DNA of 64,000 nucleotides from Rickettsiella endosymbiont of Xylota segnis (GCF_964019545.1 NZ_OZ026451.1:1702257-1766256); one strand, 5' to 3'; counted from the stretch's first letter, positions 9,361-20,237 are shown. The notes: generated from the sequence alone by a model not told the origin. Numbers and translations are program-made.

Positions 9361-9825
9361 CTAGAGTCCAAGAATTCCTACTCGTGGTATACCTGTTGGT
9401 AATGCAGGTAAAGTTACACCTCCTACTACAGGCAGTGACCCATTAACAGGAACACCAAATACAGAACCTGTTGGGGACTCTAATCCAAGGATCTGACCAT
9501 TTCTTTCTAAGACTTGTACGCCTTGTGTTCCTAATATTCCAGCGGCTGCTAAATCGGCTACATCTTGCTGGCTAAGAGCACGGGCAACTATACCTTCTTG
9601 CCCTAATACATTTCCAGCCAAGGTGATACCGCCACTGCTTCCGAGTAAATCAACTAGATTTAAACCGCCAGGTCCTGTCCCACCTGTACCACCTGTCGTA
9701 CCCGTAGCTCCAGTAGCCCCGAGCCCACCCATACCGCCGCCACTACCGCCGCCACAACCCGTTAATAAAACAGAAGTAGCTAAAACCCCTGCAATTAAGT
9801 AAGCAGTTGTTTCTGATTTCTTCAT
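9361..9825 (-). CDS. Gly-rich putative lipoprotein, function unknown
   Basis: A 154-residue protein with a clear lipoprotein signal: basic start, hydrophobic stretch and lipobox LLTGC with Cys24. Directly after the Cys comes a low-complexity Gly/Thr/Ala segment (about residues 25-53) made of GATGATGTTGGTGGTG-like triplets, loosely collagen-like. The rest is rich in Gly, Val and Leu with no recognised domain. A strong AGGGAG site precedes the ATG. The gene is visibly richer in G and C than its surroundings, because of the Gly codons. Probably exported and membrane anchored; I do not recognise a family. Confidence 0.6.
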   Translation of the reverse strand: MKKSETTAYLIAGVLATSVLLTGCGGGSGGGMGGLGATGATGTTGGTGGTGPGGLNLVDLLGSSGGITLAGNVLGQEGIVARALSQQDVADLAAAGILGTQGVQVLERNGQILGLESPTGSVFGVPVNGSLPVVGGVTLPALPTGIPRVGILGL

Positions 9826-10052
9826 AGAAAACTCCCTTTAATGGCTATTAAAGAATAAAATAATGCACTTTATCGTAGAAGTTAAACCAAATAGTGTCAA
9901 ATTAGACTAATTATGTAAATTTAATGGGCAAAATAATCAAAAAAGATTTGTTTTTAAATAAAATTTGCGTTTTTGAAAAATACACTCTATTAAGTAAACC
10001 TTTAAAACAATATGCGCTTAAAAGTTGGTAATATTTGAGACATATTCTTGGT

Positions 10053-10081
10053 TTTAGATTTGAGATTAAATTCGGTATAAT
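10053..10081 (+). promoter_or_regulatory. Candidate sigma-70 promoter of the CADD-like gene
   Basis: A consensus -10 box TATAAT at 10076-10081 with a partial -35 TTTAGA at 10053-10058, spacer 17. It lies 34 bases before ATG 10116, which has an AAGGAG site. This supports the shorter start and argues against the in-frame start at 10035 upstream of the promoter. Confidence 0.55.
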
Positions 10082-10115
10082 GTTTCGCTCTAACCCAAAT
10101 AAGGAGAAAGGCACT

Positions 10116-10847
10116 ATGACTATGCAAACGGTGGATACTACGCTTAATGATATTTTGCAAATTAATTACATGCAGCAACTTGATAGACAGCTGAATGAAA
10201 ACCATTTATTAAAACATCCTTTTTATCAAGCTTGGTCTGCTGGAAAATTGTCATTAGACAATCTTCGTGATTATGCTTGCCAGTATTATCACCATGTGGA
10301 TGCTTTTCCTCGTTATATCAGTGCCACGCATAGCAATTGTCAAAATTCTGAGGCACGAAAAGTATTATTAGACAATTTAAACGACGAAGAAGGGATGAAT
10401 GGTCTCGATAGTCATCCGGTTTTATGGTTGCAATTTAGCAAAGGACTCGGTTTATCAGAAGCTGCCGTCACTAGCAGTGCACTTTTTCCCGAAACGAAAC
10501 AATTTATTGATGAATTTATGGCTCTTTCACGTTCTTCTTATGCAGAAGGCTTAGGTGCTTTATACGCTTACGAACGTCAGATCCCGCAAACAGCTGCCAG
10601 TAAAATCACTGGATTGAAACAATTTTATGATATTGTCGATGAACCCACCCTAAAATTTTTCTTAGTCCATCTTGAAGCGGATGTAGAACATGCCGAGGCC
10701 ACTAAAACACTTATAAAAAATTTACCTATGGAAGAAAAATTAGCAGCAGAAAAAGCAGCTAAAAAAATAGCTAAATCGATTTGGGATATGTTAAGCGGAA
10801 TACAAACAAGAACGATGACTAATGTTTGTGAAGCTACAGTAGTTTAA
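10116..10847 (+). CDS. CADD-like self-sacrificing p-aminobenzoate synthase (TenA/PqqC fold)
   Basis: A 243-residue helical di-metal oxygenase-like protein closely resembling Chlamydia trachomatis CADD (CT610), which makes p-aminobenzoate for folate from one of its own Tyr side chains. Long stretches agree with CADD, for example FPRYISATHS, ARKVLLDNL and ALYAYERQIP. By alignment with CADD recalled from memory, the metal ligands correspond to Glu91, His100, Glu153, His185, Asp189 and His192. The sacrificed Tyr27 and the Lys152 amine donor of CADD correspond to Tyr37 (HPFYQAW) and Lys163 (ASKITGL). Start chosen at ATG 10116 with AAGGAG and the TATAAT promoter upstream. It stands alone, closed by a strong terminator. 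Other members of this fold (TenA, PqqC) lack this combination. Confidence 0.85.
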   Translation: MTMQTVDTTLNDILQINYMQQLDRQLNENHLLKHPFYQAWSAGKLSLDNLRDYACQYYHHVDAFPRYISATHSNCQNSEARKVLLDNLNDEEGMNGLDSHPVLWLQFSKGLGLSEAAVTSSALFPETKQFIDEFMALSRSSYAEGLGALYAYERQIPQTAASKITGLKQFYDIVDEPTLKFFLVHLEADVEHAEATKTLIKNLPMEEKLAAEKAAKKIAKSIWDMLSGIQTRTMTNVCEATVV

Positions 10848-10862
10848 TCATAAAAATATAAT

Positions 10863-10909
10863 TAGAAGTTTATAAGTTGCATAGCAATTTATAAATTTCT
10901 AGTTTTTTT
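10863..10909 (+). terminator. Bidirectional terminator between the CADD-like gene and murA
   Basis: An 18-pair stem with one or two G-T wobbles: left arm 10863-10880, right arm 10884-10901, loop ATA. Seven T residues follow at 10903-10909 on the plus strand, and A-rich sequence flanks the left side, so it can serve both convergent genes. Confidence 0.85.
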
Positions 10910-10913
10910 AATA

Positions 10914-12191
<1,278 letters not shown>

Positions 12192-12340
12192 TTATCTCTC
12201 TATCTCTATTTTTATACCTAGTACATTTATCCATGCGCAGCATTTCTTTAAATATGTATCTTTTGAGTAGAAATTCCCAAGACAGGTTAGATACTTATCT
12301 TGGATGAGCATTTGAGCTTTTTTTGCTTTAGATCTATCCA

Positions 12341-12652
12341 TCACGAGGAGCGATTTATAGGCAATATTTTTTCTAAATCTGATACTCGAATGATGGCAAA
12401 CATTTGTGGAGGTAGAGCTACAAAACGAATTTTTTGATCACGTTGTTTTAGCATTCGTGTCCAAGCAATCAATAAGGCCACTCCACTACTATCACTTTGA
12501 GTAACATCTTCTAGATTAAAAAGAACCAACGAAGTTTTATCATTTTTTAAGATATTTTGGCTGAGCTGCCACATACCCGGTACGGTATAGATATTTAAAG
12601 CCCCTGATAAGACATAATGGTCTTTTTTAAACTTTAAGGATGGCTTGTTCAT
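12341..12652 (-). CDS. mlaB: STAS-domain phospholipid transport protein MlaB
   Basis: Cytosolic 103-residue STAS-domain subunit of the MlaFEDB ABC transporter, which moves phospholipids between outer and inner membranes. The characteristic segment VTQSDSSGVALLIAW is at residues 50-64; the Ser after Asp matches the conserved Ser/Thr position of STAS domains. Weakly conserved outside this segment, as usual. It is the last gene of the dsbA-mlaFEDCB run and starts five bases after mlaC ends, so identity is strongly supported by context. Confidence 0.88.
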   Translation of the reverse strand: MNKPSLKFKKDHYVLSGALNIYTVPGMWQLSQNILKNDKTSLVLFNLEDVTQSDSSGVALLIAWTRMLKQRDQKIRFVALPPQMFAIIRVSDLEKILPINRSS

Positions 12653-12657
12653 CTAAA

Positions 12658-13257
12658 TTAATCACTTTGATTATTATGTTGCGCGAGTTTACCTATAAGA
12701 CCGTCGATACCACTCTGCCGCAACTCTTCAACAAATTGAGAGCGAAAACTTTCTATGATACTCACTCCATCCACACTAAAATCATAAAGCTTCCATTGAC
12801 CTTGCACTCGTAGCATTCGATAATTAAGATTAATCTGAGGACCTGATTCTCGAATGACGCGACTTTTAACTTCTACATAAGATTGATTATTAAAATCTTC
12901 GCGTAATGGTAAAAAAATTACGCGTTCATTAGTGTACTGGGCCAAGGCACTTGAATAAGTACGAACAAGTAACGTAACAAATTGATCCTCAAAAGCTTGT
13001 TGTTGAACGCGCGTGGCATTGGACCAAGCACGACCCAAGGCTTTACTCGACATACTCTCTACATCAACATGCGGCAATAAAATTTGGTCAACGATACCAT
13101 AAACAATCTGTGGCTTTGTTTTAAGTGTGGCTTGATTTCGTTGCAGCTCTGAAATTAACTGATTCGAAGTATTTTGTAGCACTTCTATAGGCGATGAAAT
13201 CGCCCAAGCCATTGTACACATGAATAACCCAAGCAATGCGACTATAACTTTTTTCAC
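12658..13257 (-). CDS. mlaC: Periplasmic phospholipid-binding protein MlaC
   Basis: A 199-residue exported protein that shuttles phospholipid between the outer-membrane MlaA complex and the inner-membrane MlaD ring. Signal peptide about residues 1-19 (hydrophobic VALLGLFMC, cleavage after AWA). The mature part has the family segment VDVESMSSKALGRAW. The start is GTG within a GTGA overlap with the mlaD stop, which implies translational coupling. No mlaA is seen in this window, so the outer-membrane partner must be elsewhere. Confidence 0.93.
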   Translation of the reverse strand: MKKVIVALLGLFMCTMAWAISSPIEVLQNTSNQLISELQRNQATLKTKPQIVYGIVDQILLPHVDVESMSSKALGRAWSNATRVQQQAFEDQFVTLLVRTYSSALAQYTNERVIFLPLREDFNNQSYVEVKSRVIRESGPQINLNYRMLRVQGQWKLYDFSVDGVSIIESFRSQFVEELRQSGIDGLIGKLAQHNNQSD

Positions 13258-13724
13258 TTTTTTCCCCCTGAATTCTTTAAGCTAAATATTAATTGGCCAA
13301 TAAGATCTTCTAAAATTAATGCGGGATGCGTATCTTGTACAATAGCATTATTATTTAAAAAAGTTTGAGCAAATCCTGGTGTCAAGCTAATATAATTTGC
13401 TCCTAATAAGCCTTGAGTTAAAATACTTGCAGAAGTATCTACAGGCAATTGTTTATACTTTGAATCAATTTTCATCGTCACGATAGCTTTAAATTGAACG
13501 TTATCAAGTTTTATTGCGCTTACTTCCCCAATATGAACCCCTGCTAGAGACACGGGCGAGCGTACTTTTAATCCACCCACATTATCAAAAGCAGCTGTAA
13601 TGTTATATCCATTTTCACCTATGGAGCTACTTAATCCACTTACCTTAAAAGCCAAAACTAATAAAGCAAGTATCCCAAATAACATAAAAAAACCAACCCA
13701 AATTTCTATTATTCTCTCGCGCAC
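13254..13724 (-). CDS. mlaD: MCE-domain phospholipid transport protein MlaD
   Basis: A 156-residue inner-membrane protein with one N-terminal transmembrane helix (about residues 10-30) and one periplasmic MCE domain (about 38-118) containing AAFDNVGGLKVRSPVSLAGV and QGLLGANYISL. MlaD forms a hexameric ring on MlaE and passes lipid to or from MlaC. The start codon is GTG, immediately next to the mlaE stop. The length is slightly shorter than E. coli MlaD (183), with a brief C-terminal tail. Confidence 0.95.
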   Translation of the reverse strand: MRERIIEIWVGFFMLFGILALLVLAFKVSGLSSSIGENGYNITAAFDNVGGLKVRSPVSLAGVHIGEVSAIKLDNVQFKAIVTMKIDSKYKQLPVDTSASILTQGLLGANYISLTPGFAQTFLNNNAIVQDTHPALILEDLIGQLIFSLKNSGGKK

Positions 13725-14513
13725 TTACCAACCCCCCATCATCACTGCGGTTAATACAAAATCCAAGCCTAATACAGCCAGGGAAGAATACACAACGGTA
13801 CGCGTTGTTGCTCGACCAATTCCTTGAGCAGTTGGAACTGTATCATATCCTTGAAACACAGCTATCCATGTAACAACACCACCAAATACTATGCTTTTTA
13901 TAATTCCATTCACTATATCATCATGAAAATTAACGGCAGATTGCATAGCACTCCAAAATGTTCCACTATCCACGCCCAACCAAACGACACCCACTAAATA
14001 TCCGCCCCACACTGCAACTGCACTAAAAATAATCATTAATAGGGGCATACTGATAAAACCACCCCAAAACCGCGGTGAAATCACACGCCATAATGGATCC
14101 ACACCCATCATTTCCATACATGCAAGTTGTTCCGTAGATTTCATCAAACCAATTTCTGCTGTCAATGCTGAACCCGCACGACCTGCAAACAATAATGCCG
14201 TAACCACTGGTCCTAATTCTCTTACCACGCTTAAAGCAACCAATTGCCCTAATTGTTGACTTGCACCAAATTTATTTAAAGTATTATAGCCTTGCAATCC
14301 CACTACCATGCCAATAAATAACCCTGATAAGACAATAATGATTAAAGATAGTACTCCAATAAAAAATAGTTGTTCGATTAACAAAGGAAAACTTTTTTTA
14401 AACCGTGGTTTACGTATTAATAAATGCGCTAAAAAAATCCCGGAACGACCAATGCTCATTAATAGCTGTAGACCAAACTGACCCAATAATCGAAATTTTT
14501 CTAATATCAACAT
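13725..14513 (-). CDS. mlaE: Phospholipid ABC transporter permease MlaE
   Basis: Inner-membrane permease of 262 residues with about five hydrophobic segments. The MlaE/TrgA signatures are visible: [14 protein letters not shown] near residue 65-80, [29 protein letters not shown] core around 95-120 and [16 protein letters not shown] at about 125-140, where the permease contacts the ATPase. It lies three bases from mlaF and abuts mlaD. Confidence 0.96.
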   Translation of the reverse strand: MLILEKFRLLGQFGLQLLMSIGRSGIFLAHLLIRKPRFKKSFPLLIEQLFFIGVLSLIIIVLSGLFIGMVVGLQGYNTLNKFGASQQLGQLVALSVVRELGPVVTALLFAGRAGSALTAEIGLMKSTEQLACMEMMGVDPLWRVISPRFWGGFISMPLLMIIFSAVAVWGGYLVGVVWLGVDSGTFWSAMQSAVNFHDDIVNGIIKSIVFGGVVTWIAVFQGYDTVPTAQGIGRATTRTVVYSSLAVLGLDFVLTAVMMGGW

Positions 14514-14516
14514 ATA

Positions 14517-15308
14517 TTAATGCAGTAACTCTTGGCTGTACTCAATAGCGGGATAATGAAAAGGGACTACGCCATCAGGTAACCCTTGTAAAAATTGTTG
14601 AACCTCTGGATCCTTATCTATGTGTACTTTCTCTGGCGTACCATGACCAATAATTTTTCCGCTAGCAATCACATAAATATAGTCTGCTATACTTAGCGCT
14701 TCTTTTACATCATGAGAAACTAAGATCGTTGTAATACCCAAGGCTTTGTTTAAATCTGAAATAAGTTTTACAATCACGCCAAGTGCAATGGGGTCCAAAC
14801 CTGTGAAAGGTTCGTCATACATAATAAGCTCTGGATCTAGAACAATCGCTCGCGCTAAAGCGACACGCCGTGCCATACCACCTGAAAGTTGATTAGGCAT
14901 AAGATTTTTAGCACCACGTAAGCCTACAGATTGTAATTTCATCAATACAATATCACGAATCATAAAATCGGGTAGTTCGGTATGTTCTCTTAAAGGAAAA
15001 GCAACATTTTCAAAAACATTTAGATTGGTAAATAATGCTCCGCTTTGAAATAAGATACCCATTTTACGACGTAATTCATAAAGTTGCGCTCGAGGCAGTT
15101 TATTTATTAACTTACCATCGACATGGATATTGCCGTGTTCGGGTTTTAGTTGGCCACCTATTAAACGCAGTAACGTAGTCTTACCACATCCACTTGGACC
15201 CATAATGGCCGTTATTTTACCCCGCGGAATATTTAATTCGATATCGGAAAAAATAGTGCGTCCGTTACGACTAAAATATAAGTCTCGGATGTTGACGAAA
15301 TCACTCAA
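14517..15308 (-). CDS. mlaF: Phospholipid ABC transporter ATP-binding protein MlaF
   Basis: Cytoplasmic ATPase of the Mla lipid transporter, 263 residues. Walker A GPSGCGKT at 37-44, ABC signature LSGGM at 141-145, Walker B LIMYDEP ending at 167 and the switch His in VSHD. The start is TTG, one base after the dsbA stop and with GGAG 9 bases upstream; no ATG or GTG in frame fits better. It heads the mla genes but is placed behind dsbA, so it is likely transcribed from a promoter upstream of dsbA. Confidence 0.95.
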   Translation of the reverse strand: MSDFVNIRDLYFSRNGRTIFSDIELNIPRGKITAIMGPSGCGKTTLLRLIGGQLKPEHGNIHVDGKLINKLPRAQLYELRRKMGILFQSGALFTNLNVFENVAFPLREHTELPDFMIRDIVLMKLQSVGLRGAKNLMPNQLSGGMARRVALARAIVLDPELIMYDEPFTGLDPIALGVIVKLISDLNKALGITTILVSHDVKEALSIADYIYVIASGKIIGHGTPEKVHIDKDPEVQQFLQGLPDGVVPFHYPAIEYSQELLH

Positions 15309-15309
15309 G

Positions 15310-15987
15310 TTATTCGTCTCCTTTTCTCACTTTTTCTATCAAATAATCAGTTACCTGCAAAAAGCGTGCGGGATCTCCACCTATCATGCTGGGATCAACT
15401 TTATATCGATTATCAATAACTAATGTAGGTGCAGCAAGAATTTTATCTTGTTGCATTAAAGTATCACTTCTCAATAATTGTGCATCAATACCTGGGGAAA
15501 AACTAGCTATACTTTCAAACTCATGTTGTTTAACCCCATGCTTTATAAAAAATTCTTCTTGAAGCTTAGGATTTGATAAATCTTGTCCTTCAACATGGAT
15601 AGCTTTAAATATAGCAGGCGTCAATTCTTTTTCGACTCCCAACATTTTGGCAATATAAAAAGCTCTAGCTAAACTGCGCCAACTTGGTTGAAATACTATC
15701 GGTACGCGCTCAAATTTTACATAATTTGGCTGGGTTGCAAGCCATTTGTCTAATGTTGGCTCAAAATGATAGCAGGCAGGACAAGCATAACTAAAAAACT
15801 CTATCACTTGTACTTGGGTTTTTGGTGCCGATTTCGGAATAATTTCCGACGTAGAAATAACTTCATAATCTTTTCCGGCTTTAAAGCTCGTCGGATGAGC
15901 TTTAGAATTATTATCTATTTTCCCACATGATGATAAAATAATAGATAATGTTAAAAACAATAGGCTACGTAATCCCAATCTAAGCAT
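15310..15987 (-). CDS. dsbA: DsbA-type thiol:disulfide oxidoreductase with a lipoprotein signal
   Basis: A 225-residue thioredoxin-fold oxidase predicted to form disulfides in exported proteins. The active site CPAC is at residues 69-72, and the cis-proline loop appears as APTLVID. The N-terminus has a hydrophobic stretch ending in ILSSC, so Cys21 could be lipidated and the protein tethered to a membrane; most DsbA proteins are soluble. It is the first gene of the run ending with mlaB. No dsbB is nearby. The lipoprotein call rests on the lipobox alone. Confidence 0.88.
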   Translation of the reverse strand: MLRLGLRSLLFLTLSIILSSCGKIDNNSKAHPTSFKAGKDYEVISTSEIIPKSAPKTQVQVIEFFSYACPACYHFEPTLDKWLATQPNYVKFERVPIVFQPSWRSLARAFYIAKMLGVEKELTPAIFKAIHVEGQDLSNPKLQEEFFIKHGVKQHEFESIASFSPGIDAQLLRSDTLMQQDKILAAPTLVIDNRYKVDPSMIGGDPARFLQVTDYLIEKVRKGDE

Positions 15988-16567
15988 ACAGCCCTCTTAA
16001 TAATAAAAAACTAAAAGCCACTAAACTTCTTCCAAAACTATCATGAGTCTTTTCCCCAGTTAAATGCTCCTTAAGGTATAGCATGCAAATCCCTTTTTCT
16101 TAAGGATCACTGGAGACAGTCACTAAACAAACCCCATAGATTTTGTAGCAGGCCTCATAAAATTGGCCAAGCATAACACAGCTTATCAAAAAACGTTAAG
16201 CGGGGAAAAGCATACTTAGAAATAAAGCTCATTTTAAGGTTTAAAATATAAATCAATTTACCAAGTAGGTAAAAAAACCATTTTTCTAGCCTGTTTTAAA
16301 CTTTTTTGCACATTGAATTGACAGCTAGACACATAGTATAGTTTTAAAGAGATAGTATTTTGTCATTTTTTAGATATACCGTGTGCACAAGCATACCCAT
16401 CTATAAAACTTATACTGAGCAATCGTGATCATCTTGCACTGCAATGGCCAATAAAGTTGAATCTAAAACGCTAATAATCAAAGACAAATATTTTCTTCAT
16501 AGAATGCGATAAGGATTTAAACAACATGAATAGTTCTTATTAAACTATTTTTTTATGGAGATACACT
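15988..16567. other. 580-base intergenic region between dsbA and the 73-residue orphan gene
   Basis: No convincing gene in any frame. It should hold promoters for the divergent genes. The one notable structure is a pair of arms TCCTTAAG (16068-16075) and CTTAAGGA (16100-16107) around a loop containing GCATGC, on the dsbA leader side. I looked for a 6S RNA because of the nearby rpiA but could not support one. Confidence 0.4.
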
Positions 16568-16789
16568 ATGTGGAATATATCAGAACAAATACGCTACCAA
16601 ATAATTGCGCAATATCGAGATAATACCATTTTGGTCAATATTCTTGGTCAGGGCCTATATTTTATGCGCACAGCCCATCAAATTTTTACTGTACCAACTC
16701 TTATTAGTGGCTTCTCATCAGAAGACGCTGCGTTAATAGGTTACATAGTAGGTTCGAGTGTCATAAATCTAAATTTGGATGAAATATGA
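16568..16789 (+). CDS. Orphan small protein, function unknown
   Basis: A 73-residue frame with ATG and a good GGAG site 8 bases upstream, so it is probably translated. The sequence has no signal peptide; its second half (residues 42-69, VPTLISGFSS to VGSSVINL) is moderately hydrophobic but too polar to be a sure membrane helix. Codon use and composition resemble the neighbours. It precedes rpiA on the same strand by about 100 bases. I do not recognise a family. Confidence 0.5.
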   Translation: MWNISEQIRYQIIAQYRDNTILVNILGQGLYFMRTAHQIFTVPTLISGFSSEDAALIGYIVGSSVINLNLDEI

Positions 16790-16895
16790 TTTTTTTCTAA
16801 AATGATAACTTTTTAGAAAAATCAGCTATAGAAATTGCATGCTGTTTAAGCTTATGTCAAAGTAACTTACGAAAATCTGAATGGGGGAGATTTTA

Positions 16896-17564
16896 GTGGG
16901 AGCAGAAAATCAGGAACTTTTAAAAAGCAAAGTAGCCGAAACTGCATTAGAATATATTAAAGCAGGCTCTATTCTAGGCATAGGAAGTGGTAGCACTGTC
17001 AATTTTCTTATTATGGCGTTAGCCCATATTAAACATAAAATTGAAGGAGTAGTCGCAGCTTCTGTAGAAACTGAAAAACGTTTAAAACAATTTAATATCC
17101 CTATATTAGATCTAAATTGCACCGGTGAGTTAGCCTTTTATATAGACGGAGCTGATGAAGTCAATCCGCAACTGCAACTTATAAAAGGGGGTGGTGGAGC
17201 ACTAACACGTGAAAAAATTATCGCCGCTGCAAGCAGAAATTTTATTTGCATCATTGATGAAAGTAAATATGTCGGAATGCTAGGGCAAAAAAGTCTGCCA
17301 CTAGAGGTTATTCCTATGGCACGCAGCTATGTTGCGAGAGAATTAGTAAAATTGGGAGGCTTTCCTATTTATAGAGAAAAGTTTGTTACCGACAATGGCA
17401 ACATAATATTAGATACTCAACATTGGGATTTTACAGATCCCATTAAACTTGAGCGTTTATTAAATAATATTCCAGGTGTAGTGAGTAATGGTTTATTCGC
17501 CCAGCGTCCTGCAAATATTTTACTTATGGCTAGCAAAGAGGGCATTAAAATTTTTGAAAAATAA
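16896..17564 (+). CDS. rpiA: Ribose-5-phosphate isomerase A
   Basis: Interconverts ribose 5-phosphate and ribulose 5-phosphate in the pentose phosphate pathway. The protein has 222 residues, matching the family's about 219. Family segments [36 protein letters not shown] (in part) and the catalytic Glu and Lys around ALTREKI and DESKYVG are present. I start at GTG 16896 because GGGGGAG stands six bases before it; the in-frame ATG at 16881 overlaps that site and adds five residues. It converges with ahcY with only four bases between stops. Confidence 0.95.
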   Translation: MGAENQELLKSKVAETALEYIKAGSILGIGSGSTVNFLIMALAHIKHKIEGVVAASVETEKRLKQFNIPILDLNCTGELAFYIDGADEVNPQLQLIKGGGGALTREKIIAAASRNFICIIDESKYVGMLGQKSLPLEVIPMARSYVARELVKLGGFPIYREKFVTDNGNIILDTQHWDFTDPIKLERLLNNIPGVVSNGLFAQRPANILLMASKEGIKIFEK

Positions 17565-17568
17565 ATTT

Positions 17569-18885
17569 TTAATAACGATAATAATCGGATTTATAGGGTC
17601 CTTGAGGTTTTACGCCAATGTAATGGGCTTGCTCAGAAGTCAGTTCTGTTAATTTAGCTCCAACTTTCTCTAAATGTAAACGAGCCACTTGTTCGTCCAA
17701 CGCTTTAGGGAGCATATAAACTTTGCCTTTTTCATAACGATTATTATATTGCCATAATTCAATCTGCGCTAAAACTTGATTGGTAAATGAATTAGACATA
17801 ACAAAACTTGGATGTCCTGTAGCGCAGCCTAGATTAACTAAACGACCTTCAGCTAATAGTAATAAACGTTTTTTATTTGGAAAATTTATCTGATCAACTT
17901 GTGGCTTAATATTTAACCAATTAAATTGACGTAACCCGGCTACATCTATTTCAGAATCAAAATGCCCTATATTACAAACGATGGCTAAATCTTTCATCTG
18001 CTGCATATGGGATAAAGTAATAACATCTTTATTTCCAGTGGCCGTTACAAATATATCTCCCAGTTCTGCTACATCATCCATGGTTACGACACGATAACCT
18101 TCCATGGCAGCTTGTAATGCACAAATAGGATCAATTTCCGTGATCCATACTGTCGCGCCAAAGGAACGCAAACTCTGAGCACATCCTTTTCCTACATCAC
18201 CGTAACCACAAACTACGGCAATTTTACCGGCGATCATAACGTCAGTCGCGCGTTTTAAAGCGTCGATTAACGACTCTCTACAGCCATAGAGGTTATCAAA
18301 TTTAGATTTTGTTACAGAGTCATTCACATTTATCGCTGGAACCAATAATGTTTTTTCTTTTTGCATTTGGTAAAGTCTATGTACACCTGTTGTAGTTTCT
18401 TCGGATACTCCTTTTATATCATGTAAAAGTTTAGGATGTTTTTCGTGGAGTAATAAAGTAAGATCGCCCCCATCATCCAATAATAAATTTGGCATCCAAG
18501 CATTGGGTCCAATTAAAGTTTGCTCAATACACCACCAAAATTCTTCTTCAGTTTCTCCTTTCCAAGCAAAAACTGGAATATTTCGAGCAGCTATTGCTGC
18601 TGCGGCATGATCCTGTGTAGAAAAAATATTGCAAGAAGACCAACGCACTTCTGCGCCCAAATCAAGCAGTGTTTCAATTAAAACGGCTGTTTGTATGGTC
18701 ATGTGTAAACAACCCGCGATACGAGCGCCTTTTAAAGGTTTTTCGTGCCCGTACTTTTTGCGTAAAGCCATTAAACCTGGCATTTCTGTCTCAGCGATAG
18801 TGATTTCTCGACGTCCCCATTCTGCTAAATTTAAATCAGCAACTTTATAGTCAGTAATGCGAGCTTTTAATTTTTCGGCGATCAT
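17569..18885 (-). CDS. ahcY: S-adenosyl-L-homocysteine hydrolase
   Basis: NAD-dependent enzyme that splits S-adenosylhomocysteine to adenosine and homocysteine, removing the product of methyltransferases. It has 438 residues. The NAD-binding loop [16 protein letters not shown] lies near residue 220, and the family C-terminus ends in SDYYRY. Neighbouring metK on the same strand makes S-adenosylmethionine, so both ends of the activated methyl cycle are adjacent. The 164-base gap to metK shows no recognisable SAH riboswitch. Having AhcY rather than the Pfs/LuxS route is common in Legionellales. Confidence 0.97.
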   Translation of the reverse strand: MIAEKLKARITDYKVADLNLAEWGRREITIAETEMPGLMALRKKYGHEKPLKGARIAGCLHMTIQTAVLIETLLDLGAEVRWSSCNIFSTQDHAAAAIAARNIPVFAWKGETEEEFWWCIEQTLIGPNAWMPNLLLDDGGDLTLLLHEKHPKLLHDIKGVSEETTTGVHRLYQMQKEKTLLVPAINVNDSVTKSKFDNLYGCRESLIDALKRATDVMIAGKIAVVCGYGDVGKGCAQSLRSFGATVWITEIDPICALQAAMEGYRVVTMDDVAELGDIFVTATGNKDVITLSHMQQMKDLAIVCNIGHFDSEIDVAGLRQFNWLNIKPQVDQINFPNKKRLLLLAEGRLVNLGCATGHPSFVMSNSFTNQVLAQIELWQYNNRYEKGKVYMLPKALDEQVARLHLEKVGAKLTELTSEQAHYIGVKPQGPYKSDYYRY

Positions 18886-19049
18886 AAATACTTTCTCAAT
18901 AACTTAAATAAATATTAAATACCGTTCTTATATTCCAGAGTGGATACTTTGGCAAAGCCGCATAGTGAAGCAAACTAGATGTAATAAAATACATGAGGAT
19001 TGCAAATTAAGCAGCAACGCAGACAAAAATTCCAATTACAAAGAATAAT

Positions 19050-20237
19050 TTATAATTCTGTTACTTGTTTGATTTCATGGGTTAATAAGTCTGCGCGTAA
19101 TAATTCCTTCTTATCAATTTTCTCCCAGGGAAAATCTTCGTTTTCACGGCCAAAATGACCATAGGCCGCGGTAGGCTTATAAATAGGTCTTAATAAATTA
19201 AGCATTTTAATTAAACCTCTTGGTCTTAAATCAAAATGCTGTTGAATTAACTCAACGATTCGTTTATCCGGTAATTTAGCCGTACCAAATGTATTAATAT
19301 TTATGGATGTGGGTTCCGCAATACCGATAGCATAAGAAACCTGTATTTCACAGCGATCAGCCAACCCTGCAGCAACAATATTTTTGGCAACATAACGTGC
19401 CGCATAAGCTGCCGAACGGTCGACTTTACTCGGATCCTTACCGGAAAAACAACCCCCACCATGGCGAGCCATACCACCATACGTATCTACGATTATTTTA
19501 CGTCCTGTCAATCCTGTATCACCCAAAGGTCCGCCAATAACAAAACGGCCCGTAGGATTTATATAATATTTTGTGGTTTTTGTTAACCAAGCTGTTGGAA
19601 AAATAGGTTTTATAATTTCTTCCATTACGGCTTCTTTCAGCTCGTCATAAGCAATATCGGGGGCATGTTGAGTAGAAAGCACGATAGCTTCCACGCCAAT
19701 AGGTTTACCCTTTTGATAACGTAAACTTACCTGGCTTTTAGCATCAGGCCGCAACCAATTCAGACTGTTATTTTTACGTAACTTTGCCTGGCGTTCCATC
19801 AAACGATGCGCATAAGTAATAGCCGCAGGCATAAGTACATCGGTTTCATTACTTGCATAACCGAACATTAAACCCTGATCGCCTGCACCTTGCTCCAATT
19901 TATTGAACTTATCCACTCCCTGAGCAATATCAGGCGATTGTTTACCAATAGCAGTCATAACAGCGCAGGATTCCCAGTCGAATCCCATTGATGAGCTATT
20001 GTAGCCAATCTCCTTTACGGTTTCTCTGACAATTTGCTCCACATCAACCCAAGCTGTTGTTGTTACCTCGCCAGCTACTAGCACCATACCCGTCTTAACT
20101 AGCGCTTCGCAGGCAACTCGTGCATTTTTATCTTGAAGTAAAATTGCGTCTAAAACTGCGTCAGAAATTTGATCGGCAATCTTATCCGGATGCCCTTCTG
20201 ATACTGATTCCGAAGTAAAAGTTGTGTAACTATCCAT
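19050..20237 (-). CDS. metK: S-adenosylmethionine synthetase
   Basis: Makes S-adenosylmethionine from methionine and ATP. The 395-residue protein carries the N-terminal [20 protein letters not shown] segment with the catalytic His, the ATP-binding [12 protein letters not shown] at about 117-128 and the phosphate loop [19 protein letters not shown] (about residue 260-278). ATG start. No SAM riboswitch is recognisable in the 138-base upstream gap. Highly conserved; no anomaly. Confidence 0.98.
   Translation of the reverse strand: MDSYTTFTSESVSEGHPDKIADQISDAVLDAILLQDKNARVACEALVKTGMVLVAGEVTTTAWVDVEQIVRETVKEIGYNSSSMGFDWESCAVMTAIGKQSPDIAQGVDKFNKLEQGAGDQGLMFGYASNETDVLMPAAITYAHRLMERQAKLRKNNSLNWLRPDAKSQVSLRYQKGKPIGVEAIVLSTQHAPDIAYDELKEAVMEEIIKPIFPTAWLTKTTKYYINPTGRFVIGGPLGDTGLTGRKIIVDTYGGMARHGGGCFSGKDPSKVDRSAAYAARYVAKNIVAAGLADRCEIQVSYAIGIAEPTSININTFGTAKLPDKRIVELIQQHFDLRPRGLIKMLNLLRPIYKPTAAYGHFGRENEDFPWEKIDKKELLRADLLTHEIKQVTEL

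Noticed and set aside
10035..10115. Longer start for the CADD-like protein
   Set aside because: It would begin upstream of a TATAAT promoter box and before the AAGGAG site; the added residues do not match CADD.
12192..12340. BolA/IbaG gene between mlaB and murA as in E. coli
   Set aside because: No frame of suitable length or with the IbaG pattern exists in the 149 bases.
15988..16567. 6S RNA gene near rpiA
   Set aside because: No long closing stem with a central bubble could be drawn with confidence.
18886..19049. SAH or SAM riboswitch between ahcY and metK, and before metK
   Set aside because: I looked for the conserved cores and found none.
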